Source of the DNA: Zygnema cylindricum
Lineage: Eukaryota > Streptophyta > Zygnematophyceae > Zygnematales > Zygnemataceae
Assembly: GCA_037447655.1 (NCBI GenBank)
Contig: JBBHKE010002794.1
Span: 62,001 to 126,000, forward strand
DNA: 64,000 bases
Direction of reading: 5' to 3'
In this document: positions 1 to 12,500 of the stretch, piece after piece
Layout: the number at the start of each line of letters is the position of its first letter
Position numbering within the stretch: position 1 is the first letter of the stretch
Notes under the pieces: generated by a model
What the model was told of the DNA's origin: nothing
Databases searched by the model: none
The model's input: only the letters and a program-made list of their open reading frames with translations
Position numbers and translations under genes: made by a program

Positions 1-75
1 TCGCGCTCGAATTCACCAATGTCAGTAGCTTCGGATGAGGAGATTCTCACCCTCCTCTCTTTGTCATCTCTAACC

Positions 76-113
<38 letters not shown>

Positions 114-140
114 TGGGTCTTTCTTCATTCTTCTTTGCAG

Positions 141-506
141 GGATTCCGCTTCTTCCGGTACCAGCGCCTCCGCCTCCAGGTACTGTGACACGTGGCCAGT
201 ATAGTACAGCTGGCAGTTTAATTCTTTTGGCTTTTTGTGAATCCCCATGTCACGGAACAGCTCGCCCATGCTGACGTGGATGTCTTACTCGCATGCTTAT
301 GCGGACCCTGATCCGCATTCTGATACGGATGCTGACGTGGCAGGATGATGCTGACGTGGCAGGATGATCGAGAATCTCGAGCGCAGAGCGCGCGTGGCAG
401 CGGCGGTGGCCGCGGAGCGAGTGCTGACGTCAGACTCCACGTCAGGGAGAAGCGCCGGGTTCCTCACGCAGCAACACACCCGACTCAAGGAGTGGTGAGC
501 TCCCTC

Positions 507-558
<52 letters not shown>

Positions 559-1196
559 CCTCCCTCTCTCTCCCCTCCCTCTCCTTCTCCTTCTCCTTCT
601 CCCTCTCTCCCCTCTCCCCCTCTCCCTGTCCCTCTCCCCCTCCCCCTCTCCCTGTCCCTGTCCCTGTCCCTCTCCCCCTCTCCCTCTCCCTCTCCCTCTC
701 TCCCTCCCCCTCTCTCCCTCCCCCTCCCTGTCCCCCTCCCCCTCTCCCTGTCCCTCTCTCCCTCTCCCTCTCTCCCTCCCCCTGTCCCTCTCCCCCCTCT
801 CCCTCTCCCTCTCTCCCTCCCCCTCTCCCTGTCCCTCTCCCCCTCTCCCTCTCCCTCTCCCTGTCTCTCTCTCCTCTCCCCCTCTCCTCTCCCTCTCTCC
901 CTCCCCCTCTCCCTTTCCCCCTCTCCCTCTCTCCATCTCCCTCTCCCTCTCCCTCCCTCGTTCATTTTCCGTTGTTTCCTTCCTCCAGGTGGACGGACCA
1001 CCTCGCCATCCGAGCCCAGGCGGTTGAGGTGGCTCTGGGTCAGGAGGGGGGAGAGGGAGAGGGAGAGGAAGAGGAGGAGGTGGTGGCGATTGGCCAGGTG
1101 TCGACAACTCGAGTGAGAGAGGCGGAGAGCAATCGTGCGAGAGATTCTCTTCGAGAGTTTTACTATCCTCGATCGGATCCTTCGCGATACAACTAA
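141..1196 (+). CDS. C-terminal exons of an unrecognised protein (5' end missing or unclear)
   Basis: Three consecutive exons join in phase: 141-179, 363-494 and 989-1196, ending in TAA. Each junction has a proper AG acceptor and GT donor, and the frame stays open across them, which is the main evidence for a real gene. The joined piece starts DSASSGTSASAS, continues with a charged, Ala/Arg-rich and probably helical stretch (IENLERRARVAAAVAAERV), then LTQQHTRLKEWWTDHL, an acidic run of Gly/Glu, and ends FYYPRSDPSRYN. A further upstream exon may end near position 23 (donor GTAGCT), but this is weak. I do not recognise the family and assign no function. The acidic run is encoded by a GA-rich repeat like those around it, so it may be a recent expansion. 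The long opposite-strand frame over the same bases is a low-complexity shadow. Confidence 0.5.
495..988 (+). repeat. intron made almost entirely of CT-rich simple repeat
   Basis: The intron starts GTGAGC and ends TCCTCCAG. Between them, roughly 505-958 is (CT)n followed by degenerate CCCTCTCC and CCCTGTCC units, with almost no A and few G. It gives long repeat-coded reading frames on both strands (Ser/Leu/Pro one way, Arg/Glu/Gly the other) that are not genes. Confidence 0.85.
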
Positions 1197-1203
1197 AGTT
1201 TTT

Positions 1204-1530
1204 CTTTTGTACATAGCTTACAGGAGGGAGAGGGAGGGAGAGAGGGAGAGGGAGGGAGAGAGGGAGAGGGAGGGAGAGAGGGGGAGGGAGGGAGGGGGAT
1301 GTAGGGAGAGAGGAAGAGGGGAATGGGGAAATGTGGGAGGGAGAATTTGGGGGACGTTTTTTTTTTTTTCCTCGACGATATTTGGGAAGGGGCGAGTTTT
1401 TTTTTTGGGAGGGAGGGGATTTGAAGGGATTTCCAGATTGGGTTTGTGGTTTTTGAGGTGGTGGAGGAAGTGACATAGGAGAGGGAGGGAGAGAGGGAGG
1501 GAGAGAGAGAGGAGTTATGTTTGGAAGGCG
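1204..1530 (+). repeat. GAGGGAGA-type purine-rich tract downstream of the first gene
   Basis: Degenerate GAGGGAGA units interrupted by T runs lie just after the stop codon of the preceding gene, so part may be its 3' UTR. No coding signal. Confidence 0.7.
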
Positions 1531-2474
1531 AGTCTTATGGAGGAGAGGTAAAAGTTTTTCCAAAGTGAGTTTCCAAAGTTTTTGTCTTGTCTTGATGAAA
1601 ATGGAGAAAGAGATAAGTGAGTGAGGCAGAAAACTTTTGTTTTCTCTCTTTCTGTAAAAAAATAGGGGTGAGTGTGTACAGAGTAGTATAGGGTTCTTTT
1701 CTCCGAAGAATGGTAACTTATATTCATATATAGTATTTTAGTATTTTGTGTTTTATTTGGTAGATGAATTGTGTGGCAGTGAGAGCATGTGAGGTTTGAC
1801 CAAGCCTACGAGAGTTAGGAGAGGGGGGGAGAGGGAGAGAGAGAGAGAAAGCGAGAGAGAGAGAGCAAGCGAGAGCGAGTGGGTATGGAGGGAGAGTGAG
1901 TGAGAGAGGAGTCTTTGAGAGGAAGAGTGGGAGGTTTTGTTTCTGAAATCAAGATGTTCGCTGTGTACAGTTTCACCTTCGACAGTCTGTTTTTTTTTTT
2001 TTTTGTTGCTAGCCGAGTGTGCGCTGAGGAGCATAAAAGTCAGAATATCAGTCTGAGGAAATTTATGTATATGATAGCATAAGTGAAAGGGAGCCAGAGT
2101 GTCTGTTTGTTTTTAAGGGTTTTTTTTTTTGGCTTCTGAGTATAGTTTCTCAGCTGACCTTCTGATAGTCACAGGTCTGTTTCGATCTATTGATGTATCG
2201 AGCTTTCGATGTAAAAACCGAGTGACGAAATAAAAACATTCCTGTATTTTGAAGAACCTTTTTATTTTCTTTTTCTTATTTGATTTTACAGTTTTGTGAT
2301 TATGGTGGTTTCACATTTCTTTCTTTTTCAATGTCCGTTTTGATGACAATGGGTTTGTTTCTTTACTTACCATCTACACAAATAAGATGATTAACTGTCA
2401 CATGGTTTTTTTTTGGTAATTAGTGAATTGCATCTAATGTCTATTGTTGCATTTCCATCTCGAATATCTTCCAG
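1531..2474. other. intergenic, no gene seen
   Basis: Contains a second GA tract (about 1820-1910), poly-T runs near 1990 and 2120, and an AATAAA-like motif near 2228 that could be a plus-strand polyadenylation signal. No frame here has composition or similarity suggesting a protein. Confidence 0.5.
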
Positions 2475-2684
2475 TACACTGTATGCTATTATTGTTAATG
2501 CTTTTTTCACCAGTTAAACATCTTTTCTCTGTACACATTCTATTATGGACCTGACGTTGGGATGAAAGGCAAGATTCTCACCTTCCGACTGGCGCTCTCC
2601 ATCTTGAAAACGGACGTGTGTACGGAGAAAAGATGTTGAAAGGCGAAATAGATATTTATGCTATTAGCGATGCATGGTGTAGTG
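2475..2684. mobile_element. MITE-like inverted-repeat element, family 2
   Basis: The two ends are inverted copies. The left arm reads CACTGTATGCTATTATTGTTAA and then CACCAGTTAAACATCTTTTC. The right arm has GAAAAGATGTTGAAAGGCG and then CTATTAGCGATGCATGGTGT. There is no coding capacity. Related copies lie at 2752, 20521 and about 32826. Confidence 0.6.
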
Positions 2685-2751
2685 TATTCCAGCTTACAAG
2701 TATTTATGCTTCTGCTTTTGATGCTTTTAGATTGAGTGATGCAGTAGACTT

Positions 2752-2968
2752 CACTGTGTATCGCTATTAGTGTTAATAATTTTTTCGCCACCTAAAATAT
2801 ATTATCTGCACACACTTGTCTAATTTTCACATGAGACCCCCTATTGGAAGGTGAGAATCTTGGCTTACAATTGTAACCGCCACATCCGTAATCCGACATG
2901 TGTGGATGGAGAAAAGACGTTTTGACTGGCAAAAAAAACTTGAACACTAACAGAGAGACACGGTGTAT
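2752..2968. mobile_element. MITE-like element, family 2, second copy
   Basis: Starts CACTGTGTATCGCTATTAG and ends with the inverted form near CACTAACAGAGAGACACGGTG. Inside, CACACTTGTC and its inverted partner GACATGTGTGGATGG flank the centre, as in the neighbouring copy 68 bp away. Non-coding. Confidence 0.55.
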
Positions 2969-4699
2969 CATCATCTTTCACTACTGTTTTAGCACATTTA
3001 TTTGTCACTTAATCATATGTGTTACCATTAGATGTCCACCGTCTGGATGGAACTTCATCAAACGGGACGGAAAGACTGTTAAGACCATCACTCTCGTGAA
3101 ACTTTTCTTTGCATTACTCAAAATTGATGATTTAAAAAACAGAAATTCGGGGTAAGGAAATACTTTCGACAAATAATCTGGAAGGAAGACGTGAGCTTAT
3201 GACCCTGATCTAAGAACTATAGCTTCAAAGAATCGCCAATCTTCGTATGAAAAATTCGTGCCGAAAATCTCCAAATCAAACGGTTTGAAACTTTCCAAAA
3301 GAATCTTCATGAGTGTAGTCTTCTTTAGAAGCCAGAACTTTCCAAGCCATATCAGAAGCATGATGTGAAACACTAAATCCGCTCATAGTCTACAAAGTTC
3401 CCTAGACTGAGGATGCGCGTCAGTATATGTGACACCACATTTGACTATATACACTGTTTTGCTTCCTACGACACCTATCGGAAGGAATTTTATGCCCAAA
3501 TCCCCAAAAGAGACTGACGCATCAACATGTATAGGAGCGAGTGATCCTTTCGGGTAAAAGCATTGGCAGTGCCCACTAGGAGTAGGTCATACGAAAACTG
3601 TTCATATCCTGTGGACAACCATCTCGCAGACTCCTCGTGTAGCGACACCACATTTATGCAGGAAAAGTGATCATCAAATGATTTTCAAAGTTATAAAGAC
3701 ATTTAACTAGCTACCGGAAGATATAAAACCTCCCCTAGAGCAGTAGTACGGATACAGCGCAAGGCTTCCCAACAACAAGGCCCACAAGATGTAAAAGGGG
3801 TACTACAATGACTGGTACTTGTCTGTGAAAGCTACACTAATCAACGGATCGAAACCCTGTGATAGACTATCACGAAAAGAAAACCTTGCAATAATTCAGA
3901 GATTCTTCCGGGTCCTACGTTTAAGAGATGAAGGATCAGATCAGAGCTTTTGCAAAGGTCTGTCGACCATATCAATGGGACCCCTCGCCCTCTTCCACTC
4001 CCTCCCCCTCTCCCTCTTCCTCTCCCTCCCTCTCCCTCTCCTGCCCCTCCCTGATTTCTCCCTCTCCCTCCACCTCCCTCCACTGCAAAAAAAAAAAAAA
4101 CCCTCTCCGATTAAAAAGAGTTTCCATTCCATCCGGGTTCCGCCATGATTCCGGATCCATCCGACGCCATCCCTTCCCCTTCATTTACCCCTCTTCCGAT
4201 CCCCCCTTTATTCTTCTCTCACTCCCTCTATCCCTTTCCCCCTCCATTTCGTATTCCCCTTATTGGCAAACCATATATCATGTGGTCCCCTTTTATTTTT
4301 ACCACCTCCACCTCATCTCACTCGTCTTACCACCTTTCCACTCCGTACCAATCTCCCTCTCCCCTTGCCTTTTTGTAAAAATACTCATATACATACTCAT
4401 TCTCATCCCCATTGCAGTACATAATTGGTGCAAAAATGGCCTCTCCTTTCCTCTGTTTTATTTTTCCATCGATCTCATTGTATCTCTTCTTCGGTATCTC
4501 TTCTTTACCGTTGTTGATCTTGGTTTTTAATTTTCTTTCAGTAGGAGGGTTTTTAGAGTCACGTTTTTAGTCGAGCTTTTTCCAATCTTGGCATATTTTT
4601 TTTAGTGGCATGTGTGAAATCATGGCCTGAGAAAGTTTTTCAAAGGGAATTGAAAAGACCTATACACCAGCCCTACATTATGAGGAAAATAAAGAACTA
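2969..4699. other. intergenic, no gene seen; CT-rich tract at about 3980-4080
   Basis: Mostly unique-looking AT-moderate sequence without a convincing frame. A CT-rich tract near 3980-4080 and poly-A at 4086 create short low-complexity frames. Pyrimidine-rich sequence continues to about 4380. Confidence 0.45.
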
Positions 4700-4901
4700 A
4701 ACCGCCCACCGTTATTAGAGTTAATAACACTAATTCGGTCGCGTCTTTTTTCGGCCGAAAATCTTAAAATAGTGTTAACAACACTATTGTAAGAAGTGGA
4801 CAAAAGTCTGCCTCGCCCCTTTGCACTAAATTAGTATTATAATTCTAATTCCACATTAACACTAACAAATCTTTAACACTACTAATGATGAGCGGTGTGG
4901 T
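4700..4901. mobile_element. MITE-like element, family 1
   Basis: About 200 bp with imperfect terminal inverted repeats: ACCGCCCACCGTTATTAGAG at the left, and AACACTACTAATGATGAGCG with GGTGTGG at the right. The interior repeats TTAATAACACTAAT-type words in both directions. Family-1 ends, consensus near CACTGCCCATCGCTATTAG, recur through the window. Confidence 0.6.
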
Positions 4902-6578
4902 GTTCTCCACTAAATTAAAGTCTTATTTCATTAACTCTAGGGACCCTGTCCTTTTACCCTCATCGTACTTCTTTTTTGTCGCCAGTTTTTATCTATGGCT
5001 TTATGCTTCACCAAGCTTTAAATTAACGAGAGAAAAACAAAGGAAAAAGAGAATAAATTAAAGAGATTAAATTAAAGAGATAAAAATAAAGAGATTGAAT
5101 GGAGTCGAATAGAATCAAATGATTTCCAGTGTTTGTTTGTTTGTGTTTTTACTGGAAGCACAGGTTTCCATCCCTCTTCAAACTATTATTGCGGACCCTT
5201 AACAGGCTGCCCTGTAACATTTTAAATTTACAGTAGTACATATATACCAAGTTTATTAATATATACTGTATGTGTATATTAAAACGTTATTAAAAAGCGC
5301 GATGGTAAACCGCCACAAAAGGAGGCAGCAATGCTAAAACTGAAAAGCTACGTGGAGGGAAGCAAACAAAAATTGGCCTCTGTTTTACGAGATGAATCCC
5401 GTTGTGATTCCAGTGACTTGCTGTTGTGACAATTTTTTTACTTTTTGCTTTTTTTTTTTGCAAGTTTCATTTCCTTTAACTTGGTTTTCTGCTTTATCCT
5501 TTGGTTTTGACAGCAGGTTGTTTCTTAATCTCTCAAAGCGAAGAACTAAAATGCGAAATAACGGATGAACCAATTTTACCGCTGAAAAGAGGGAGGGAGA
5601 GGAGAGAGGGGGAGAGAGGGGGAGAGGAGGAAGGTGGGAGGAGGATGGGAAGAAGATAGGAAGAGAGGGGGAGGAGAGATTCCCCTTTTTTACCATATGC
5701 ATGTCCATCATAAACATTATTTCAGTGCCACACTTAACTTGAGAACAAGACAGTCGAAAAGGTAAAGAACAAATCCCACATACACCGTCAAATAAAAACA
5801 TATTTAGACACCACATTAATTCCGGTATAAAAGATTTGGTCCATAAAACATTACAAAACTGACTTATACCCGAAAAGAACCCCATTTTGCAAAGGACAAT
5901 ATGCCTCCTATTATCAAGTAAATAAAAGGTCTAGCAACCTTTGTTTTGCTTCTAGCGAGAAGCAAAATTCTTCCTACCAAGTAGAGTTAGGTTGTACACT
6001 ATTTCAACTTTTTTAACTTTTTTTTACTTTTTAACCTTTTTTATGTTTGCCCGAAGGGAAAAAAAAAAAAAGTACAGACCTGAATCAAATTTGACACTCT
6101 TTTATTTTGTGCCAGAGGTGAGTGGTTTTATCTCTTCTAAACCAGTTAAATCTCTCTCAAAAAAAAATGATTATGAAGACAGTCTTTTATATATAAATCG
6201 ACCACACTAATATTTTCCTTAAAGAGGTTCCTCACACATTTTCCACGGAAAGGATTATGAAGAAAAAACAAATACAAACGACTCCGGTCTTGACTCGAAA
6301 TAAAACAAAACCTTAAAACTACGTGCCTGTAAAATACTGTGGACATTATCCAATTGTGAGTGGGTTGCAAAATAGAACACGTCTTTGAAACTGGAGGAAA
6401 AAATTCATACAAAAGAGGGAGAGACGGGAATAACAGGCGATAAAGGCACTCTACTCAGTAAAGCATTTTTTCGCGATTATAGACAGGAAAACCCAAGTTT
6501 TACCTCTTGGTACAAATGTCGATTTCACAAGCTCGAAGAAACAAACTCGAGGAGATGAAGAGGTCGAGGAGGAAGAGG
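4902..6578. other. 3' flank of the NADK2 gene, no further gene seen
   Basis: AT-rich sequence with a GA-rich tract (about 5581-5680) and several A or T runs. The 3' untranslated region of the minus-strand NADK2 gene must lie in the right-hand part. A 166-codon minus-strand frame at 5385-5885 is partly encoded by the GA tract and has no recognisable domain, so I do not call it. Confidence 0.45.
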
Positions 6579-9500
6579 TTAAGGAGAAACAATAAGAGCT
6601 TTTTGCTCTAAACGTTCGTTCCAACTGAGACACCTCACGAGACTTCGGAACCAATCGTCCGTTTGATCCGATTTATTAACAGTGGGCATGGGATGTTCAC
6701 TCATACGAATACGGACACTGTCTCCTTTACTCAATTGTTGCCGTTTTTTACCATCGAAAGAAACCCAGGCGTTATTGCGAGCATCGTTAGGAACCTTCAT
6801 CCACCCAAAAAAAAAAAAAATAACGGGAAAGGGAAACAAATATCAAAGTACAGCTTTATTGTATATTACTTTTGACGGTTTTAAATCTCGTGGCTCAATA
6901 TGTACAAACCATGCCATGATCAAGTTCTTAAATGAAAAAAAAGGAGGCTTTTTGAACTATTTCGCGTTGAAAAGAGAACAAACAGGAAATTTAAAACATT
7001 TTCCAAATATAAAACAGAAAAATCAAACAATTCCTTGACTATTCTGCATAGCCTTTCCTGGAAACAAGAAGACAAATTTCCCACGAATTTTGAAAAAGAG
7101 CTTTGTTCTACCAATCAAAGACGTTAAAAACAATAACATTAACGTGCAAACGATAATATTTGCAAAAGAAATACCCAACAGCAAAAACAAGTAAAGGGAG
7201 TGAAAAAAAGCAAAAAAAATGGACTATCAAAACAGCAAAGCCATACCTTTAGTTCAAAAAGCGCCGAGTCGGGTAAGATGACAGGGCGAAAGGAGAGAGA
7301 ATGGGGACAAATGGGGGTAAAAAGCATACAGGGAACGTTTGGATGAACCTGGTCATATACCAATAAGCATTGATGTTCAGTTTAGTCAAAACTGAAAGTA
7401 AAATACAAATGCTTTCAAACCTGCAAACTATCAAAAACCTCGCAAAATCCCACACCTCGAAACCTTACAACAGGTAATTCAAAACCTTCATGGTCAAACT
7501 GGTAGGACTCTTCCTCCCTCCTCGCACCTCTCCCATTCCCCTCTCTCCCACTCTCTCCCTCTCCTTTCCCTCTCTGTTCCATTGCTTCCCCATCTTCATC
7601 ACTCTCCTCCTCCATCCTATATCTCACCTCTCGATTGTTCTCTACATACTCATACTACAGGCTGAGAACGAAAAAAAATCCTCACCATAGAACCTCCCGC
7701 AGCTGTAGAATAAGCCGTACTTCCAGTAGGAGTTGCCACCAGGACACCATCTGCTTGAACCTATAAAACACAAACAAACACAACCACGGATCTCTCAAAA
7801 GAAGAGGGAAAATAAGGAAAATTCAGACAAATCTCTCTCTAAAAACCTTTGTCATAACTTCCCACATTTGAATCTTACACGATCGTAATCCAAGAACCTC
7901 ACGTGCTGAATACTGAATCGTGAACAGAGTATAAACGGATGAAGCTTAAGTTGTACGACGGTGATTCAATTATGGAGGCCAACGTAACATTGTTCAATTA
8001 ACCATTCTACTCTATTGCATTTACGCTTTTACCTACCACCAAGACACTAGCGGTTTGGCGTCAGCATTCCTGTCCCCGATACTGAGTTTCCATTTTTATA
8101 AAGCAAAAAAACCCACCGCAAAATGGGTTACAGAAGCACAAAGCTACTGCGCAAAGTGAACGTTCTTGAGTGGTCCACTATTCCTAGAATTTGAAATTTG
8201 AGCACATTTTCGAACATCATACAAAAACTCTGAAAATTGAGCATTCGCTAAAATAAAGTCTCTTGCACCAGTTAAAATGCCGGTAAACAGGGTTTCCCAG
8301 GACCAACCTTGGTAATAAGCCGATTTCGCTCGTAACATTCAATTTTGCAGAGGTAGGGATTCGATCCACGATCCACCACAATCTCGTTGAGAACATCAAA
8401 AACTTTGCCGGGCATTGGTTTTCCGTTACGGAAAAGTTCGCAGCGAAGTCGCATTCTCAAAGTGATGTAGACACCGTCCATAGTGCTGTTTCCATGAATG
8501 ATTGCTCTTAAATCAAGTTTGAACTCCTCAAACTGCAGCAAGAAGAGAGAAAAATAAAATGAGGGGGGAGACAGAGGGAGGGGGAGATGGAGAGAGAAAG
8601 AGAGGGGAGAGGTAAGAGAGAAAGAGAGGGGAGAGAGAGGGGAGAGAGAGGGGAGAGAGTGAGAGAGCAGTCAATGTGGCTTCGATGAAACTGTAAATTC
8701 ATAAAACATGACCAAATAATGTGGTCTTGTATTTGTTTTTACTGTGACCTCGCAGACAGAGGCTCAAACATTCAGAAAATCTAAACCGTTAGTCTTGATG
8801 AAATCAACCGCTTATTGACTACATTTTTGTAGAGTGTAGTTTCCAAGGTATACTCCTGTATTTAACATGTTCCACAGCGTTAAAGCTTGCCTTAAAGACA
8901 TCAGCGCCTATGGTCCGCCACGTCTCTCTACCTCAAATCAGTATTATACTCTAATTCTGCATGTACACTGATAATTCCTTTCCCCTAATAGCCATAGGCA
9001 GTGTACTATACCGTGAATCGCTATTAGTGTTATGAAATAATTAGGGTTAAAAAATAATTAGCGTTATTAACGCTAATTGGGAATTTGGGGATTTCCAAAA
9101 TAGAATTAATAATTATATTTGAGAATTCTGGTCAAAATTTGGGGGCGCCGAAATAGCGTTATAAACGCTAATAGCGATTCACGGTGTAGCGTCGAAAAAA
9201 ATCACAGCGCTGATGTAAATAGTGTTAAATGTAGTTGACGCAATCTTAATGTGGTATTCGCCATGAACTCCGTTTACAGTGTTTAGTATTATGCTCCCCA
9301 TATAATGGAATCCGCACTGTAGTACTATGGAGTTAATAGCGTTTGGGAAAAGTACCCATACCAAAAGACTTCATTACACTAGAAAAACATGGGGATGACC
9401 TATTCCTAGAGCTCTGCCACCAGATCTCATGACTACAACTACACTAATGCCTCTTTATCCGTCACTCTGCGCCCCCATCGGCACCATACACCATTTTCCT

Positions 9501-12500
9501 CTCCCTCTCCCTCCACTTCAGACCCTATCTCAATCTTTCTCTCCTTAAACCTAAACGAAGCTCATTACTGAAATTTATGATCCCTTAGAACTGTGAGAGT
9601 AGTAGATGATTAGAGTAACAATGTAAGATGCATACCATCAATCTCTTGGTAAAACATAAGAGCTGGTTTTTTGCAACATACCATGTGAGAAACTATGAAG
9701 AATCAAAGAGCCTCACAAAATACCATGTCATGTTCTTCGATGGCACGAGTTTCAGAAACACCAAATGAATCCAATTGGGCCTTTTGTGCAAAAAAAATTG
9801 ACCTGGGTTTTTATCTTAACGTTTTTAGCTTTTAAGGTTTTAAAATTGATTTTTGGGCAATGTTAGTGTTGTCTTTAAGGTTTTTCAGGGCAACGCTCTT
9901 ACTGGGTGGGCTGTAAGAAAGCCGAGAGATCCGAGATTAAAGGAGACCACCGGAGGAACCGCACTTCGGAAAAGGTTTGAAGCGTGAAGAATAACCCCAT
10001 CTCCTCCAAGACAAACCACGAAGTCCACTCTCTCGTGCAATTTACTGGTTCCCTCCAAAAAGTAATAAACCGTAAAAATTAGCAAAGACACCTTTAAGTC
10101 AGCAGTAAGTTGATAGTACCTGCATTCATGCAACCCTTTTTTATATTCTTCTATTCATAGAACTCTATGGCTGTAACAACAGAAAAGAGATCTGATTCTC
10201 ATAAACACATACATTTGAAAGTTCAAAACCAACGTCTCAGCTCAATAGTAGGGTGCAAAATACAAATTCTGGCCTTTTTCCAAAAGGTTCATTAGTATCA
10301 ACATTTCAGCAAGTTGCACTTTCCATGTTTTGTCATGCAAAAATTTAGCCCTTCTTACTGACAATGAAGCAACCCTGGAAAAGTTCAAATCAGAAAGTGG
10401 TCATACCTGGTGTCCTGATTGTAATATGTTTGTACAAATCCAAAACCGGGAATTCGAGCGAAACGATCGTGTAATTCAGGTTCAACAACCACATTAATTC
10501 CCTCTTGATGGTAAAGCCATGTTGCCACCTGATACCAATTTCCAAGGAAAATTAAAAAAAAAATCGCAAATCAGACCTTAGCAAGGGATATTCAAGTATT
10601 ATTTTCCTTGCTATTCAACAGAATTGAATCGTGATATTCAACCTTGTGTTGGTTGACATAGACATAGTCAACGAGTAAGATTCTTAGGACCACCACTAGA
10701 TCTCTCTTAAACCAACATCCTAAAGTACAGTGCCCACTATTCTGCATGCGGATTGTCTTAATGTATCTTTCTGCTAGATTAAATGCATTCCACACTAAGA
10801 TACCTTCCTTTAGTCAAATCTTCATATTTAGAGTGGAATACATTAATAGCAACAAAGGTTACTGGTCAACAAGCCTGGATCTTGAGTATATACGTGAGTA
10901 CTAGCACAATGATAAGATTAGCAACATGTTTCCCAAACTCACCTGTTGTGCCTCATCCATGAGCTCGTCACCTAACTTTTTTAGGAGTAGACAAGTTTTA
11001 GGAGGAGTTTTCCACATCAACATCTGTTGCTGAGTGGAAGGGTGAGTAAAAGCGAGTGTCGACTCCTTCACTCTTTCTCGTGTACATGAAAACCCATCAG
11101 TTCGAACAAGATACATTTCTGCCTTTCGCCTCGACTGAAGCCTTACCACTCCCGTAGTAGAAGCACACATATCTCCGTCTATAAACGCAACCTCTTCCAC
11201 ATCCTCTTGTTGACTTGCTGCCCCATTACTTGGGGGACTTTCCACTACAACTGCTCCATTTGCAACACCATTTGCTTCTTGACCCGTCACTCGAAACAAA
11301 GCTCCGTTTCGGATCCTTTGGGCACGTTGCTCCTCCATACTAATCGCGTTCTCTGATCTCTCATCCTCTCCTTGGTCCTGAGACACTGCTTTATATTCAG
11401 TTGAAATGAACTCTACCTCGTTCTTGTCTGGTGTACTGGTTTGGGCCCCACTTTTCTCAGGAAAATTCTCAGACTCTTCGTCACTTTCTCTTGGAATCCA
11501 TCCTACTCGAGAGATTTCCAAAACTTCGTCATCGTCATCTTCTTCTCCAGAGCTGAATGGATCAGAGGGATCTGAAACTCGTCCAGCTCGTGGAATTCCT
11601 GGTTCAGTAATTCCCCATCTCCCTGCAGGACCCGTGATTGTACCCTCTACTACATCTTCTCTAGGCATTATATTGGCCCGGCTTTGATGCGATTGCGCCG
11701 TTTTCCGAAGTAACTGTTGTCGACTACTCTCCAGGAGGGAGTTTCGTCCCATTTTGCGATTTCTGAAAAAATCTGACATCGTTTTTTTGGAGAAAACATT
11801 ACTTTTTGGCAATTGAGCAGCAAATGGATTCACTGCTGCAAACACCTCACCTTGAGTACGTTCAGACCTTTTTCCAGCCTCAATACCTTGGCTCTCTCTT
11901 TCCTTCTCCAAAGACACATTGCTACTATCACCTGGCTTCAAATTGCCAGGTTTTTTTTTCCAATTCTCTTGACTGGATTTCCCCCCTAAAACTGACGCCT
12001 CAGAATCACGCACCATAGCTTCAGAACTAAATTTTGTCGTCGACATAACAGGAGACGGCGACTCCTGTGACAATCTCCCATCGTCATCTCTAGTACACAG
12101 ACTACCATTTAAAAAACCTCCCACAGCACTATCTGCTTTCTCCCCTTGTCCATAAACAGCGGTGTCTTCCGTTCTAGAATCAACTAGACTCGATTTTTCC
12201 AATTCTGTTACATTTACGTCACTCAAATTTCTGTCAGTGATTGCTTTCCCAGAGGACAACATCAAAGGAGCCTTGCTACTTTCTGAGAATATTTTTGGAA
12301 TACCTTCAAGATTTATTGCTGTTGACTCTTTGTCCCTTTCTAAACCTCCGCTAAGTATGAATTCCCTCCATCTGGAAACCATTGCACAAGCCCTTCCCAC
12401 ACCTCCCTGTGAATGCAAATATAAAGGGCGATTTGATGTATCCGCAACAAGTCGAGCAAAAATCTCAACCTGTTCCTTACTTGGAGAAGTCCCAAAGGAG

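Noticed and set aside
79-112. Poly-T run as a retroposon tail
   Set aside because: No retroposon body or target duplication is visible; a T run before an acceptor fits an intron.
297-1214. Long minus-strand frame (305 codons) and an overlapping one at 442-1563
   Set aside because: Coded by the CT/GA repeat in Arg/Glu/Gly or Pro/Ser/Leu, and antisense to a spliced gene with coherent exon phases.
3181-3800. Possible decayed coding sequence on the minus strand
   Set aside because: Some coding-like texture, but stops in all frames and no family similarity I could name.
5385-5885. 166-codon minus-strand frame downstream of NADK2
   Set aside because: Partly coded by a GA tract, no domain recognised, no splice or promoter context; more likely 3' flank.
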